DNA from: Haliea sp. E1-2-M8
GTDB taxonomy: Bacteria > Pseudomonadota > Gammaproteobacteria > Pseudomonadales > Halieaceae
Length of the DNA: 64,000 bases
Direction: 5' to 3'
Assembly (NCBI RefSeq): GCF_030649675.1
Contig: NZ_JAUTDR010000006.1
Location: 124,001-188,000, forward strand
The translations under genes were made by a program, and so were the position numbers. How positions within the stretch are numbered: position 1 is the stretch's first letter; each line of letters begins with the position of its first letter. Below, piece by piece: positions 54,623 to 64,000 of this stretch. The notes beneath the pieces are model-generated. The model did no database searches. It was not told the origin of the DNA and saw only the letters and a program-made list of their open reading frames with translations.

Positions 54623-55480
54623 ATGTCCGCAGCATTGGTCAAGGAATTACGTGAGCGCACCGGTCTCGGCTTGCTGGAGTGCAAGAAGGCACTGGCGTCC
54701 GCCGATGGCGACGTCGAGAAAGCGATCGAAGAGCTGCGCAAGTCCAGCGGCATGAAAGCGGCCAAGAAAGCCGGTCGCACCGCAGCAGATGGCGTTGTCG
54801 CCACCCGCATTGCCGAGGACGGCAGCTACGGCGTGGTGGTCGAAGTCAACAGCGAGACCGATTTCGTGGCCCGTGATGAAAACTTCCTGGGGTTCGTCAG
54901 AAAAGTCGTCGATGCGGCGTTCGAAGGCCGCCAGACTGACGTCGCGGCGCTGATGGCCGGTGAGCTGGAGTCGGCCCGCGAATCCCTGGTGCAGAAAATT
55001 GGCGAGAATATCGGTGTGCGCCGCATCCGCCTGATAACCGCCGATGCCGGCGTGGTAGGTGGCTATGTCCACGGCAACAACCGCATCGCGGTGCTGGTGG
55101 AGCTGAAAGGCGGTGACCAGGACCTGGCCAAGGACGTCGCCATGCATGTCGCCGCGGTCAACCCGCAGGTTGTATCACCCGATGACATGCCGGCCGAGGT
55201 GATCGAGAAGGAGCGCGAGATTTACACCGTGCAGGCCCAGGATTCAGGCAAGCCTGCGGAAATTATCGAAAAGATGATTGGCGGCCGGATCAAGAAGTTC
55301 CTGGCTGAAAACAGCCTGGTAGAGCAGGCTTTTGTCAAGGATCCGGACGTTACCGTCGGCAAGCTGGTGTCCGGTGCCGGTGCCCAGGTCCTGTCTTTTG
55401 CCCGCTTTGAAGTGGGTGAGGGTATTGCCCGGGACCAGGTTGACTTCGCCGCCGAGGTCGCTGCCCAGCTCAAGGGCTGA
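54623..55480 (+). CDS. tsf: Translation elongation factor Ts
   Basis: A 285-residue guanine-nucleotide exchange factor for EF-Tu. The N-terminal UBA-like region ([20 protein letters not shown]), [14 protein letters not shown] and the downstream coiled-coil region are typical. The AGGAGG-like site precedes ATG 54623. An intrinsic terminator follows the stop. Confidence 0.97.
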   Translation: MSAALVKELRERTGLGLLECKKALASADGDVEKAIEELRKSSGMKAAKKAGRTAADGVVATRIAEDGSYGVVVEVNSETDFVARDENFLGFVRKVVDAAFEGRQTDVAALMAGELESARESLVQKIGENIGVRRIRLITADAGVVGGYVHGNNRIAVLVELKGGDQDLAKDVAMHVAAVNPQVVSPDDMPAEVIEKEREIYTVQAQDSGKPAEIIEKMIGGRIKKFLAENSLVEQAFVKDPDVTVGKLVSGAGAQVLSFARFEVGEGIARDQVDFAAEVAAQLKG

Positions 55481-55500
55481 GAGTCGGCAGTTCAAGCAGA

Positions 55501-55525
55501 AACGGGGCCCAGGCCCCGTTTTTTG
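55501..55525 (+). terminator. Intrinsic terminator after tsf
   Basis: AACGGGGCC and GGCCCCGTT form a strong stem with a two-base loop, followed by TTTTTT. It lies 20 nt after the tsf stop and separates rpsB-tsf from the pyrH operon. Confidence 0.88.
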
Positions 55526-55634
55526 TGGCATCTTCGGGCAATCGGTGGCGCCCGTGGCGGCAGTTTCTGGGCCGCGACACTAGGGAGCTGGCTCTTTGTC
55601 CTGTAATATAAGAGGACTTCGGGAGAAATCAGAC

Positions 55635-56360
55635 ATGCCACAGGCTGCAGGCGACAAGAAGTATAAGCGGATACTGCTGAAACTCAGCGGCGAAGCCCTC
55701 ACCGGTAGGGAAAGTTTCGGTATTGACCCGAAAATACTCGACCAGCTGGCGCTGGAAATCGGCCAGCTGGTGGGGATCGGGGTGCAGGTGGGGCTGGTCG
55801 TCGGAGGCGGCAACCTGTTCCGTGGCGCAGCCTTGCAGTCGGCGGGCCTGGACCGGGTCACCGGTGATCATATGGGCATGCTGGCCACAGTCATGAATGC
55901 GCTGGCTCTGCGCGATGCGCTTGAGCGCTCGAATATCGCCACTCAGGTCATGTCCTCCATTCCGATGAGTGGCGTTGTCGACCACTACGATCGACGCAAG
56001 GCAATCCGCGCTATCAGCAACGGCGATGTGGTGATCTTCTGCGCTGGCACCGGCAACCCGTTCTTCACCACCGATTCCTCGGCTTGTCTGCGCGGTATCG
56101 AGATAGACGCGGAGCTGGTGCTGAAGGCGACCAAGGTGGATGGCGTTTATTCTGCCGACCCGATGAAAGTTGCCGACGCCGTCAAGTATGAGCGCCTCAG
56201 TTACGACGAGGTGCTGGACAAGAAACTGGAAGTCATGGATCTCACGGCTATCTGTCTTTGCCGCGACCACAAGATGCCGGTGCGCGTGTTCAAGATGGAA
56301 GATCGTGGGGCGTTGCTGAGTATTGTACGCGGCGGCCAGGAAGGAACCCTGATTCAGTAG
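55635..56360 (+). CDS. pyrH: Uridylate kinase
   Basis: A 241-residue amino-acid-kinase-fold enzyme that phosphorylates [31 protein letters not shown] and [11 protein letters not shown] are standard PyrH motifs. ATG 55635 is preferred over the longer frame upstream because of GGGAG. It is the first gene of the pyrH-frr-uppS-cdsA-dxr-rseP run. Confidence 0.96.
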   Translation: MPQAAGDKKYKRILLKLSGEALTGRESFGIDPKILDQLALEIGQLVGIGVQVGLVVGGGNLFRGAALQSAGLDRVTGDHMGMLATVMNALALRDALERSNIATQVMSSIPMSGVVDHYDRRKAIRAISNGDVVIFCAGTGNPFFTTDSSACLRGIEIDAELVLKATKVDGVYSADPMKVADAVKYERLSYDEVLDKKLEVMDLTAICLCRDHKMPVRVFKMEDRGALLSIVRGGQEGTLIQ

Positions 56361-56389
56361 CCCGGCCGGGTCCTGCGAGGAGAAAAAAA

Positions 56390-56947
56390 GTGATTGAAGA
56401 CATCAAGAGTGAAGCTAAAGACCGGATGGAAAAGAGCGTCGAGGCTCTGGTGCACCATTTCAACAAGATCCGCACTGGCCGCGCTCACCCCAGCATCCTG
56501 GATTCGGTCAAGATTGAGTACTACGGCGCCGAGACGCCGCTCAACCAGATGGCCAACATCAACGTGGAAGATGGCCGCACCCTGGCCCTGACGCCCTGGG
56601 ATCGCTCCATGATTCCCCAGATCGAGCGCGCCATCATGAAGTCCGACCTGGGCCTCAACCCGGCCACCTCCGGCGAGGTGATCCGCATTCCCATGCCCTC
56701 GCTGACCGAGGAGACGCGCAAGGGTTTCATCCGGCAGGCTCGCAGCGAGGCAGAGGCCGCCAGGGTCTCGATCCGCAACGCCCGGCGCGATGCCATGAAC
56801 ATGCTCAAGGAGCTGGTGAAGGAAAAGGATATCAGCGAAGACGACGAGCACCGCGGCCAGGAGAATGTGCAGAAGCTGACCGACGGTTACGTGGATCGTA
56901 TCGAAAAAATGTTGGCGGACAAAGAAGCCGACCTCATGGAAATTTAG
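56390..56947 (+). CDS. frr: Ribosome recycling factor
   Basis: A 185-residue factor that splits post-termination ribosomes with EF-G. The GTG at 56390 follows GAGGAG and gives the exact family length. Motifs such as [27 protein letters not shown] and [19 protein letters not shown] are present. Confidence 0.96.
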   Translation: MIEDIKSEAKDRMEKSVEALVHHFNKIRTGRAHPSILDSVKIEYYGAETPLNQMANINVEDGRTLALTPWDRSMIPQIERAIMKSDLGLNPATSGEVIRIPMPSLTEETRKGFIRQARSEAEAARVSIRNARRDAMNMLKELVKEKDISEDDEHRGQENVQKLTDGYVDRIEKMLADKEADLMEI

Positions 56948-56960
56948 TTCCAGTCAGGGT

Positions 56961-57734
56961 ATGCCCACTCGCGAAACGCCAAGCTTAGTCAACCCTGCCG
57001 CAGTGCCGCGCCATGTCGCCATAATCATGGACGGCAACAACCGCTGGGCCCGGCGCCAGGGTCTTCCCGGGCACGCCGGCCATCGCGCCGGCGTCGAAGC
57101 GGTGCGCGGCATCCTGCGCTCCTGCCGCCAGCACAAGGTCGAAGTGCTTACCCTGTTCGCCTTCAGCAGTGAAAACTGGGGTCGTCCACAGCCTGAAGTC
57201 AGGGCGCTGCTGGCACTGCTGTCGCGCTATCTGCGCAGTGAAGTACGAGAGTTGCACAAGGATGGCGTCCGTCTGCGTTTCATTGGCGAACGCGGCCGCT
57301 TCAGTGAGCGGTTGCAGCGTCTGATGAGTAACGCCGAGTACCTCACCTGCGACAATCGCGTGGCGACGGTGGTGATTGCGGTTGACTACGGCGGCCGTTG
57401 GGATATTGCCCAGGCGGCGCGCCGGCTGGCGGAGCAGGTACAGGCGGGAACCCTGCAGCTGGAGGAGATCACCGAGGCTGCGGTCGACCGTGAGGTCGCC
57501 ATCAGCGACCTGCCGCCGCCGGATCTCTGTATTCGTACTGGCGGCGACGCCCGCATCAGCAATTTCATGCTCTGGCATTGCGCCTACAGCGAACTCTATT
57601 TTACCAACACCCTGTGGCCCGACTTTGGCGAACTCGAGTTTGCCCGGGCGCTGGCGGATTATGGGCGGCGCGAGCGCCGGTTTGGCCTGCGAGAGCCCGA
57701 TGGTCTGCTGACGGGGGTGGGCGGCGATGCTTAG
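56961..57734 (+). CDS. uppS: Undecaprenyl pyrophosphate synthase
   Basis: A 257-residue cis-prenyltransferase that makes the C55 lipid carrier for peptidoglycan. Motif IIMDGNNRWARRQG holds the metal-binding Asp, with FAFSSENWGRP and the C-terminal RTGGDARISNFMLW following. Its stop overlaps the cdsA start by 8 nt, so translation is probably coupled. Confidence 0.96.
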   Translation: MPTRETPSLVNPAAVPRHVAIIMDGNNRWARRQGLPGHAGHRAGVEAVRGILRSCRQHKVEVLTLFAFSSENWGRPQPEVRALLALLSRYLRSEVRELHKDGVRLRFIGERGRFSERLQRLMSNAEYLTCDNRVATVVIAVDYGGRWDIAQAARRLAEQVQAGTLQLEEITEAAVDREVAISDLPPPDLCIRTGGDARISNFMLWHCAYSELYFTNTLWPDFGELEFARALADYGRRERRFGLREPDGLLTGVGGDA

Positions 57735-58563
57735 ACAGCGGGTGATTACCGCCCTGGCCATGGCGAGCCTGTTTCTCGCGGGGGTGCTGTTGCTGCCGGT
57801 GTTCGCACTGGCCGCGGCCTTTGCGCTTGTGGTGCTTCTCGGGGCCTGGGAATGGGCGCGTTTGGCGGGCTGGCAGTCCGCCGCGGCGCGCTTGCTGTTC
57901 ACAGTGATCCTGGCCGGGTTGCTGGTCATCCTGTATCGCTATGCGGAGCTCGGCAGCGAACCGCGACGCGAACAGATACAGCCACTGCTGGGTGTTGCCT
58001 GTCTTTGGTGGTCGTTCTCCCTGTTGTGGGTCAAGAGCTATCCGGCGAGCGCAGCGCTCTGGCACGGTCGAGCCATGCGCAGCCTGATGGGCCTGCTGAT
58101 CCTGTCCAGCGCCTGGCTGGCGGCGGTCTACCTGTTGACCTTTCCCCGCGGGGGTTTGTTGATGGTGGCCCTGGTCCTGGTAGTGGCCGCTACGGACATC
58201 GGCGCTTATTTTACCGGCACCCGCTTTGGCCGCCACAAACTGGTGGCGCAGGTCAGCCCGGCCAAGACCTGGGAGGGTTTTTGGGGTGGCATGGCCTGTG
58301 CAGTAGTGCTGGCTCTGGTGCTGTGGTCGGTCATTCCCGCCCGGATGGCCCATGTCAGCCTCGCTGCCGTGGTGGTCGTAGTGCTGCTGACAGCGCTGGC
58401 ATCGGTGCTGGGGGACCTCACGGTGAGCATGGTCAAGCGCGAGAGTGGGGTGAAGGACAGCGGCTCCCTGTTGCCCGGGCACGGCGGTCTGCTGGACCGT
58501 CTTGACAGCCTCTGCAGTGCCGCTCCCGTGTTTGCTCTCGGCCTGCTGCTGGCAGGGTGGTAG
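57727..58563 (+). CDS. cdsA: Phosphatidate cytidylyltransferase
   Basis: A 278-residue inner-membrane enzyme that makes CDP-diacylglycerol. It has about seven hydrophobic helices, and the signature [20 protein letters not shown] then LLDRLDS near the C-terminus. It overlaps uppS and is followed by dxr 2 nt later. Confidence 0.95.
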   Translation: MLRQRVITALAMASLFLAGVLLLPVFALAAAFALVVLLGAWEWARLAGWQSAAARLLFTVILAGLLVILYRYAELGSEPRREQIQPLLGVACLWWSFSLLWVKSYPASAALWHGRAMRSLMGLLILSSAWLAAVYLLTFPRGGLLMVALVLVVAATDIGAYFTGTRFGRHKLVAQVSPAKTWEGFWGGMACAVVLALVLWSVIPARMAHVSLAAVVVVVLLTALASVLGDLTVSMVKRESGVKDSGSLLPGHGGLLDRLDSLCSAAPVFALGLLLAGW

Positions 58564-58565
58564 CG

Positions 58566-59777
58566 ATGGCGGCTGTGCAGAACGTGGCGGTGCTGGGCAG
58601 CACTGGCTCCATCGGAGTCAGCACCCTGGACGTGATAGCGCGTCACCCGCAAAAGCTGCGTGCCTGGGCCCTGGCGGCCAACCGCTCGGTAGCGGCCATG
58701 GCGGAACAGTGCCTGCGATTCCAGCCTCGCTATGCGGTAATGATGGACCCGGATGCGGCCGCCGAACTGGAGGTTCTGCTGGCTGGGGAATGCGATACCC
58801 GGGTATTGGCGGGGGCGGAGGGCCTGCATCAGGTCGCGACCCACGAGGCCGTGGACGCCGTGATGGCGGCCGTGGTCGGGGCTGCCGGCCTGCCGTCAAC
58901 CCTGGCGGCGGCGCGGGCGGGCAAGCGTATTCTGCTGGCCAACAAAGAGTCACTGGTCATGGCCGGCCACCTGCTGATGGCAGCGGCGCGCGACGCGGGC
59001 GCGCTGTTGTTACCCATAGACAGCGAGCACAACGCGATTTTCCAGTGTCTGCCGGTGGACAGCGCGGGGCGGCCCGGTCTGACGGGGGTCAGCAAGGTTC
59101 TGCTAACCGCTTCCGGCGGGCCGTTCCGCGAGTGGACGCCCGCGGCGATTGCCGCGGCGACCCCGGACCAGGCCTGCGCGCATCCCAACTGGTCCATGGG
59201 CAGAAAAATATCAGTGGATTCCGCTACCCTGATGAACAAGGGTCTGGAACTGATAGAGGCCTGCTGGCTGTTCGATCTGGCCCCGGAACAGGTTGATATC
59301 GTGGTGCATCCGGAGAGTATCGTGCACTCCATGGTACAGTACACGGACGGTTCGGTGCTGGCCCAGCTGGGCAATCCGGATATGCGTACCCCGATAGCCT
59401 ACGGCCTGGGCTGGCCCCAGCGACTGGAGTCTGGAGTCGCCTCCCTGGATCTGGTGGCCCTGGCGAAACTGCATTTCGAGGCGCCGGACGAGAGCCGTTT
59501 CCCCTGTCTGCGTCTGGCCCGCGAAGCCGTCGCCGCCGGCGGTACCGCGATGGCGGTCTGTAACGCCGCCAACGAAGTCGCGGTAGCAGCCTTTCTGCGC
59601 GGGGGCATCGGCTTTGCCGATATCCCGCGGGTCATCGAGGCGACCCTGGAACAGGTGGCCGCTGTTGAACCCACTTCTCTGGCTGTGGTCGAAGCTGCGG
59701 ATGGCGAGGCTCGCCAGGTGGCCGTCGCCCGGTTGGCCCGTTTCCGGGCGGTTGGCCCTGAGACTTTGGAGCGTTAA
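58566..59777 (+). CDS. dxr: 1-deoxy-D-xylulose 5-phosphate reductoisomerase
   Basis: A 403-residue enzyme of the MEP isoprenoid pathway. NADPH motif [14 protein letters not shown], substrate-site segments [16 protein letters not shown] and [21 protein letters not shown], and the C-terminal [11 protein letters not shown] are all present. ATG 58566 is chosen; a GTG 9 nt upstream is possible. Its stop overlaps the rseP start. Confidence 0.96.
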   Translation: MAAVQNVAVLGSTGSIGVSTLDVIARHPQKLRAWALAANRSVAAMAEQCLRFQPRYAVMMDPDAAAELEVLLAGECDTRVLAGAEGLHQVATHEAVDAVMAAVVGAAGLPSTLAAARAGKRILLANKESLVMAGHLLMAAARDAGALLLPIDSEHNAIFQCLPVDSAGRPGLTGVSKVLLTASGGPFREWTPAAIAAATPDQACAHPNWSMGRKISVDSATLMNKGLELIEACWLFDLAPEQVDIVVHPESIVHSMVQYTDGSVLAQLGNPDMRTPIAYGLGWPQRLESGVASLDLVALAKLHFEAPDESRFPCLRLAREAVAAGGTAMAVCNAANEVAVAAFLRGGIGFADIPRVIEATLEQVAAVEPTSLAVVEAADGEARQVAVARLARFRAVGPETLER

Positions 59778-61132
59778 TGGATCTGGCTTTTACCATCGGC
59801 ATAACCCTGATCACCCTCGGCGTGCTGGTGGCGGTGCACGAGTACGGCCATTTCTGGGTTGCGCGGCGCTGCGGCGTCAAGGTCCTGCGTTTTTCCATCG
59901 GCTTTGGCAAGTCTTTGTATACCTGGCGCGACCGGCAGGGCACCGAGTACTGCATAGCGATGATCCCGCTGGGTGGCTACGTCAAGATGCTCGATGAACG
60001 CGAGGGCGATGTTCCCGCCGAGGATCTGGAGCACGCCTTCAACCGCAAGCCTGTGCTGCAGCGCATCGCGGTTGTGGCTGCGGGACCCCTGGCCAACTTC
60101 GCCCTGGCAATTGTTGCCTATTGGGTGCTGTTCATGGGCGGCGAATCCGGCTACGCGCCGGTGATTGGCTCGGTACAGTCCGGCTCGGTGGCGGACGCGG
60201 CGGGTCTCAAGGCCGGCCAGGAAATCGTCGCCGTGGACGGTGAGCAGACCCCTACCTGGCAGGCCCTCAGTTTCCGCCTGCTGGACCGCATTGGCGATAC
60301 CGGCAACATTCGGTTTACCGTCAAGGAACCCGGGTCGGACCTGCTTACCGAGTCCGAGGCGGCCCTGCAGCGCTGGTTGTCGGAGCAGGAGGAGCCGGAC
60401 CTGTTCGGTGGCCTGGGTGTCAGCATGTACACCCCGGAGGTGCCGCCAGTAGTCAACGAAATCATCGCTGACAGCCCCGCTGCCCGCGCTGGCCTGCAAG
60501 TCGGTGACCGCGTAGTGAGTGCCGACGGGATTCCCATGCCCCGGTGGATGGATTGGGTGGAGTATGTGCGCGAGAGGCCGGGCCAGCGAATCGAACTGGA
60601 GTTGAGCCGGGGCGACCAGCTGCAGACCGCGACCATCATTCCCGATGGCGAACCGGACGCCAGTGGGGAACTGGTGGGTCGCGTCGGTGTTGCGGTAGCC
60701 ATGCCAGCCATGCCGCCAGAGATGATCCGACAGTTCCAGCGCGGCCCGCTGCAGTCTCTGGGAGCCGCCGTTACCCGCACCGGGGAGCTGACCAGCTTCA
60801 CCCTCAGCTCGATCAAGAAGATGTTGCAGGGTCTGATCTCACCAAAAAACTTGAGCGGCCCCATTACCATTGCTAAAGTGGCGTCCGCTTCCGCCAAGTC
60901 GGGCCTGGAATCCTGGATTGGCTTCCTCGCCCTGCTAAGCGTCAGTCTTGGGGTGCTTAACCTGCTGCCCATACCGGTGCTGGATGGCGGCCACCTCCTG
61001 TACTACACCATGGAGTTGCTGGCGGGTCGGCCAGTACCCGAGAAAATACAAGCATTGGGGTATCAGTTGGGCCTGTTCATGATCCTCGGGATCATGGCTT
61101 TGGCGCTATATAACGACTTCGCGCGCCTCTAG
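59777..61132 (+). CDS. rseP: Site-2 zinc protease RseP
   Basis: A 451-residue intramembrane protease that cleaves anti-sigma factors such as RseA. The HEYGH motif with zinc ligands is in the first helix (about residue 21-25), followed by a membrane/beta region, two PDZ domains (about 125-210 and 220-300), and LLPIPVLDGGHLLYY with the third ligand. Position between dxr and bamA is the standard order. Confidence 0.95.
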   Translation: MDLAFTIGITLITLGVLVAVHEYGHFWVARRCGVKVLRFSIGFGKSLYTWRDRQGTEYCIAMIPLGGYVKMLDEREGDVPAEDLEHAFNRKPVLQRIAVVAAGPLANFALAIVAYWVLFMGGESGYAPVIGSVQSGSVADAAGLKAGQEIVAVDGEQTPTWQALSFRLLDRIGDTGNIRFTVKEPGSDLLTESEAALQRWLSEQEEPDLFGGLGVSMYTPEVPPVVNEIIADSPAARAGLQVGDRVVSADGIPMPRWMDWVEYVRERPGQRIELELSRGDQLQTATIIPDGEPDASGELVGRVGVAVAMPAMPPEMIRQFQRGPLQSLGAAVTRTGELTSFTLSSIKKMLQGLISPKNLSGPITIAKVASASAKSGLESWIGFLALLSVSLGVLNLLPIPVLDGGHLLYYTMELLAGRPVPEKIQALGYQLGLFMILGIMALALYNDFARL

Positions 61133-61189
61133 CCTGGTGGACGCAGCCGGTACGTACACAATCATGACCTTGGGATCGGGCCTTATCCG

Positions 61190-63802
61190 GTGTTTGGAAA
61201 AATTTTGAAAAAACGCATACAACTCGTGCTGGCAATGCTTTTGCTGGCTCTTTCGCCCCTGGCTCAGCCCCAGGACGCCTCCTTCATCGTTGCTGATATC
61301 CGGGTCGAGGGCCTGCAGCGGATCTCGGCGGGCTCGGTGTTTGCCGCCATGCCCCTGGCGGTCGGTGACCTGGTGAACGCGGCAGCAATCCGCGCAGCCG
61401 CCCGCAGCCTGTTTGCCACCGGCAACTTCGACGACATCCGCATCGGCCGCGATGGCAACGTGCTGGTGGTGATCGTAGTGGAACGGCCGAGCATCAGCGA
61501 GATCAATATCGAAGGCAACAAGGCGATCGAAACCGAGGCCCTGCTCGACGGCCTGCGTGGCGCCGGGCTGTCTGTGGGGCAGGTGTTCCAGCGCTCCACC
61601 CTTGAAGGCATGCAGCTTGAGCTGCAGCGGCAGTATGTGCAGCAGGGTCGGTACGACGCCAGCATAGAAACCGAAGTGCTGCCCGAACCGCGCAACCGCG
61701 TGTCCGTCAATATCGACGTCGACGAGGGCACCGTTGCCGCGATCAAGCATATCAACGTCGTCGGTAATGAGGTGTTTGACGACGAGGAGCTGACGGATCT
61801 GTTTACACTGAAGACCACCGGCTGGTTCTCGTTCTTCACCAACGACGACAAGTACTCCCGGGAAAAACTGACCGGTGACCTGGAGGCCCTGAGCTCCTGG
61901 TACATGGATCGGGGCTACCTGCAGTTCTCCATCGACTCCACCCAGGTTTCGGTGTCCCCTGACAAGAAAGCGGTATACATCACCGCCAACGTCACCGAAG
62001 GGGAAAAATTCACGGTCAGTGGCGTCGATCTGTCGGGAGACCTGGTGTTGCCGGAGTCGGACCTCAAGCGCTATGTCCTCGTCTCCGAGGGACAGACTTT
62101 TTCCCAGCAGCTGGTGACTTCCACCGAGGAGTTCATGACCCGCAGGCTCGGTAATGAGGGCTACAACTTCGCCAAGGTCACCGGCATTCCCGAAATCGAT
62201 GAGGATGAGAACACCGTCGCGTTGAAGTTTTTTGTGGACCCGGGCAAGCGCACCTATGTGCGCCGGATCAGCTTCAAGGGCAACCAGAAAACCGCCGACG
62301 AGGTATTGCGGCGCGAGATGCGGCAGATGGAGAGCGCTCCCGCGTCCGCCGCGGCCATCGAGCAGTCCCGGATCCGGCTGGAGCGTCTGGGCTATTTCAG
62401 CAAGGCCACCGTTGAAACGCCGGAAGTGGCGGGGCACGACGACCTCATTGATGTAGATTTCACGGTCGAGGAGCAGTCCTCGGGCAGTATCGGTGCCAGC
62501 TTCGGTTATGCCCAGGATGCGGGTCTGATCTTTGGCCTCAATTTGCAGCAGGACAACTTCCTCGGCACGGGCCGGCGGATCGGCATTGGTCTGAACTCTT
62601 CCCGCTACCAGGACCTGTACAATTTCAGCTATACCAATCCTTATTTCACCGAGGATGGGGTCAGCCGCGGCTTTAGCGTGTTCTATCGTTCCACCGATCT
62701 CTCGGAGATCAACGTGGCGCGCTACACCACGGACACCCTCGGCGCCTCGCTGAACTTTGGCTATCCGATCAAGGAAACCCAGCGTCTCGGCTTCAGCTTC
62801 GGGGTAGCCAATACGGACATCACCGCCGGCCGCTTTGCGGTACAGGAAATCAAGGCGAGCCCGCGCCTGGTAGACGGCGTCGATGGCTACTATGAGAGCA
62901 CGCGTCTGCCAGACGGCAGCTACTCGGCGCCGGAAACATTCCTGCCGATTGCCGATTTGCCGCCGGGTGCCCTGACCATTCCGCCGGAACCGGGGTTCCT
63001 CGACCTCAATGGTGACGAGTTCCTGAACTGGACCTCCTCCGTCAGCTGGAGCCAGTCCACCCTGAACCGGGGAATACTCGCGACTCGCGGCTCGTCCCAG
63101 TCCGTGGTATTCGAGTTGGCAGTACCCGGATCCGATGCCGAGTTCTATAAACTGGTTTACCGGGGTGAACGCTTCTTCCCCATTACCAATGAGTGGATTG
63201 TGCGAGTGCGGGGCGAACTGGGCTATGGCGATGGTTACGGCGGCACCACCAACCTGCCATTCTTTGAGCACTTTTTCTCAGGTGGTTTCGGTTCCGTGCG
63301 CGGGTTCGAGAGCAATACCCTGGGGCCGCGCGGCACACCCGCCAGCCTCTACGATATCAACCAGCCAGCGACAGAGCTGGATGAGGAGGGGCGGCCGACG
63401 CAGGTGGGTGGTGAGAACGGCCGTCTGTTCGGCTATGTCGTTGACCCGCAGACCGGCAAGCTGTTGTTCAATACCCTGAACACTGAGCCCGATCCTTTTG
63501 GCGGCAACGCGTTGATCGAGGGTAGTGTGGAGCTGATGTTTCCGCTGCCCTTCCTCAAGGATCGCAGCAAACTGCGCTCGGCGTTCTTTATCGACGCAGG
63601 CAACGTGTTCAATACCAAGTGTTCCAGCAACCAGCTCAATTGTTTCGATATTGATGCGGATGAGTTGCGCTACTCGGTGGGTGTGGGCGTGACCTGGATT
63701 ACCGGCTTCGGCCCCATGAGTTTCAGCCTTGCCAAGCCGCTCAATGAATCCCCGGAAGATGAGCGGGAGATATTCCAGTTCACACTGGGTCGGGGGTTCT
63801 GA
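61190..63802 (+). CDS. bamA: Outer-membrane protein assembly factor BamA
   Basis: An 870-residue Omp85-family protein. A signal peptide ends about residue 28, followed by five POTRA domains (each with VEG.....EG-like spacing, about 30-430) and the C-terminal barrel with VRGFESNTLGPRG as the VRGF/Y motif of loop 6. It is longer than E. coli BamA (810), partly owing to a polar extracellular-loop insertion around 560-605. GTG 61190 is the start. It is the core of the BAM machine, together with BamC at 38.4 kb. Confidence 0.95.
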   Translation: MFGKILKKRIQLVLAMLLLALSPLAQPQDASFIVADIRVEGLQRISAGSVFAAMPLAVGDLVNAAAIRAAARSLFATGNFDDIRIGRDGNVLVVIVVERPSISEINIEGNKAIETEALLDGLRGAGLSVGQVFQRSTLEGMQLELQRQYVQQGRYDASIETEVLPEPRNRVSVNIDVDEGTVAAIKHINVVGNEVFDDEELTDLFTLKTTGWFSFFTNDDKYSREKLTGDLEALSSWYMDRGYLQFSIDSTQVSVSPDKKAVYITANVTEGEKFTVSGVDLSGDLVLPESDLKRYVLVSEGQTFSQQLVTSTEEFMTRRLGNEGYNFAKVTGIPEIDEDENTVALKFFVDPGKRTYVRRISFKGNQKTADEVLRREMRQMESAPASAAAIEQSRIRLERLGYFSKATVETPEVAGHDDLIDVDFTVEEQSSGSIGASFGYAQDAGLIFGLNLQQDNFLGTGRRIGIGLNSSRYQDLYNFSYTNPYFTEDGVSRGFSVFYRSTDLSEINVARYTTDTLGASLNFGYPIKETQRLGFSFGVANTDITAGRFAVQEIKASPRLVDGVDGYYESTRLPDGSYSAPETFLPIADLPPGALTIPPEPGFLDLNGDEFLNWTSSVSWSQSTLNRGILATRGSSQSVVFELAVPGSDAEFYKLVYRGERFFPITNEWIVRVRGELGYGDGYGGTTNLPFFEHFFSGGFGSVRGFESNTLGPRGTPASLYDINQPATELDEEGRPTQVGGENGRLFGYVVDPQTGKLLFNTLNTEPDPFGGNALIEGSVELMFPLPFLKDRSKLRSAFFIDAGNVFNTKCSSNQLNCFDIDADELRYSVGVGVTWITGFGPMSFSLAKPLNESPEDEREIFQFTLGRGF

Positions 63803-63831
63803 ATTTTTCTTTCCACTACTGGAGAATATTT

Positions 63832-64000
63832 GTGTCTAACGTAATTAAAGCTGTCTTGATAAGCGCCGCCCTGTTGCTGCCATCTATCGGTTGGGCCCAG
63901 GGCAAGATTGCCGTGGTCAACCTGGAGCAGGCTATCCTGCAGACGGACTACGCCCAGAAGCGCCTGAATACCGAGCGTAGCAGCGATGCCTACAAGTCCG
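63832..64000 (+). CDS. skp: Periplasmic chaperone Skp/OmpH family (truncated by window end)
   Basis: The first 56 residues of an OmpH-like periplasmic chaperone. A signal peptide (AVLISAALLLPSIGWAQ) is followed by GKIAVVNLEQAILQTDYAQ, the typical Skp start. GTG 63832 has GGAG upstream. It follows bamA by 29 nt, the usual order. The remainder is outside the window. Confidence 0.88.
   Translation, partial: MSNVIKAVLISAALLLPSIGWAQGKIAVVNLEQAILQTDYAQKRLNTERSSDAYKS

Noticed and set aside
61106-63271. 721-codon minus-strand frame opposite bamA
   Set aside because: BamA is certain on the plus strand, and the antisense product has no domain; long open antisense frames are common in GC-rich coding DNA.

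Overview
The window is 64 kb of GC-rich chromosomal DNA from a gammaproteobacterium. The order map-glnD-dapC and rpsB-tsf-pyrH-frr-uppS-cdsA-dxr-rseP-bamA-skp is the Pseudomonas-like housekeeping arrangement. The accessory content (Sat/APS kinase with a sulfotransferase, steroid- and acyl-CoA-type enzymes, TonB uptake) suggests a marine Cellvibrionales/Halieaceae-like aerobe; the family-level placement is inference. No tRNA, rRNA, CRISPR array, transposase or prophage was seen.

Region 1 (1-9.7 kb): a TonB-dependent receptor controlled by a TPP riboswitch (so probably thiamin-related uptake), a GAF protein with a degenerate GGDEF domain, a beta-carbonic anhydrase, an NAD-dependent epimerase, and a cassette of DUF1214 protein, sulfotransferase, APS kinase and ATP sulfurylase that looks like a self-contained PAPS-dependent sulfation unit.

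Region 2 (9.7-23 kb): the overlapping arsC-wrbA-DUF2069-sppA operon, then a minus-strand block of two RND pumps with their adaptors flanking an MscS channel. The first pump gene is preceded by a perfect 12-bp-arm palindrome over its likely promoter.

Region 3 (23-33 kb): a plus-strand operon of MaoC hydratase, Nudix hydrolase, Tat-exported FAD dehydrogenase, cytochrome c and CitE-like lyase; an unusual two-gene unit of an ATP-grasp ligase and a 642-residue protein with papain-like catalytic-site patterns, which is the best candidate for an undescribed system here; and a thiolase/DUF35 pair next to a 3-alpha-hydroxysteroid-dehydrogenase-like SDR.

Region 4 (33-53 kb): an Mla/Pqi-type lipid transport operon (MlaE permease, ATPase, MCE protein, PqiC lipoprotein), dapA-bamC, an MBL hydrolase, a leucine-rich-repeat lipoprotein, a degenerate class III cyclase-like protein, rsmJ, two SDRs, and a lysine/peptidoglycan block (dapE, dapD, dapC) with nth, glnD and map. 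An imperfect inverted repeat of about 0.66 kb fills the gap between the YffB-like gene and nth.

Region 5 (53-64 kb): the translation and envelope operon rpsB to skp, with an untranslated rpsB leader, an intercistronic hairpin before tsf and an intrinsic terminator after tsf.
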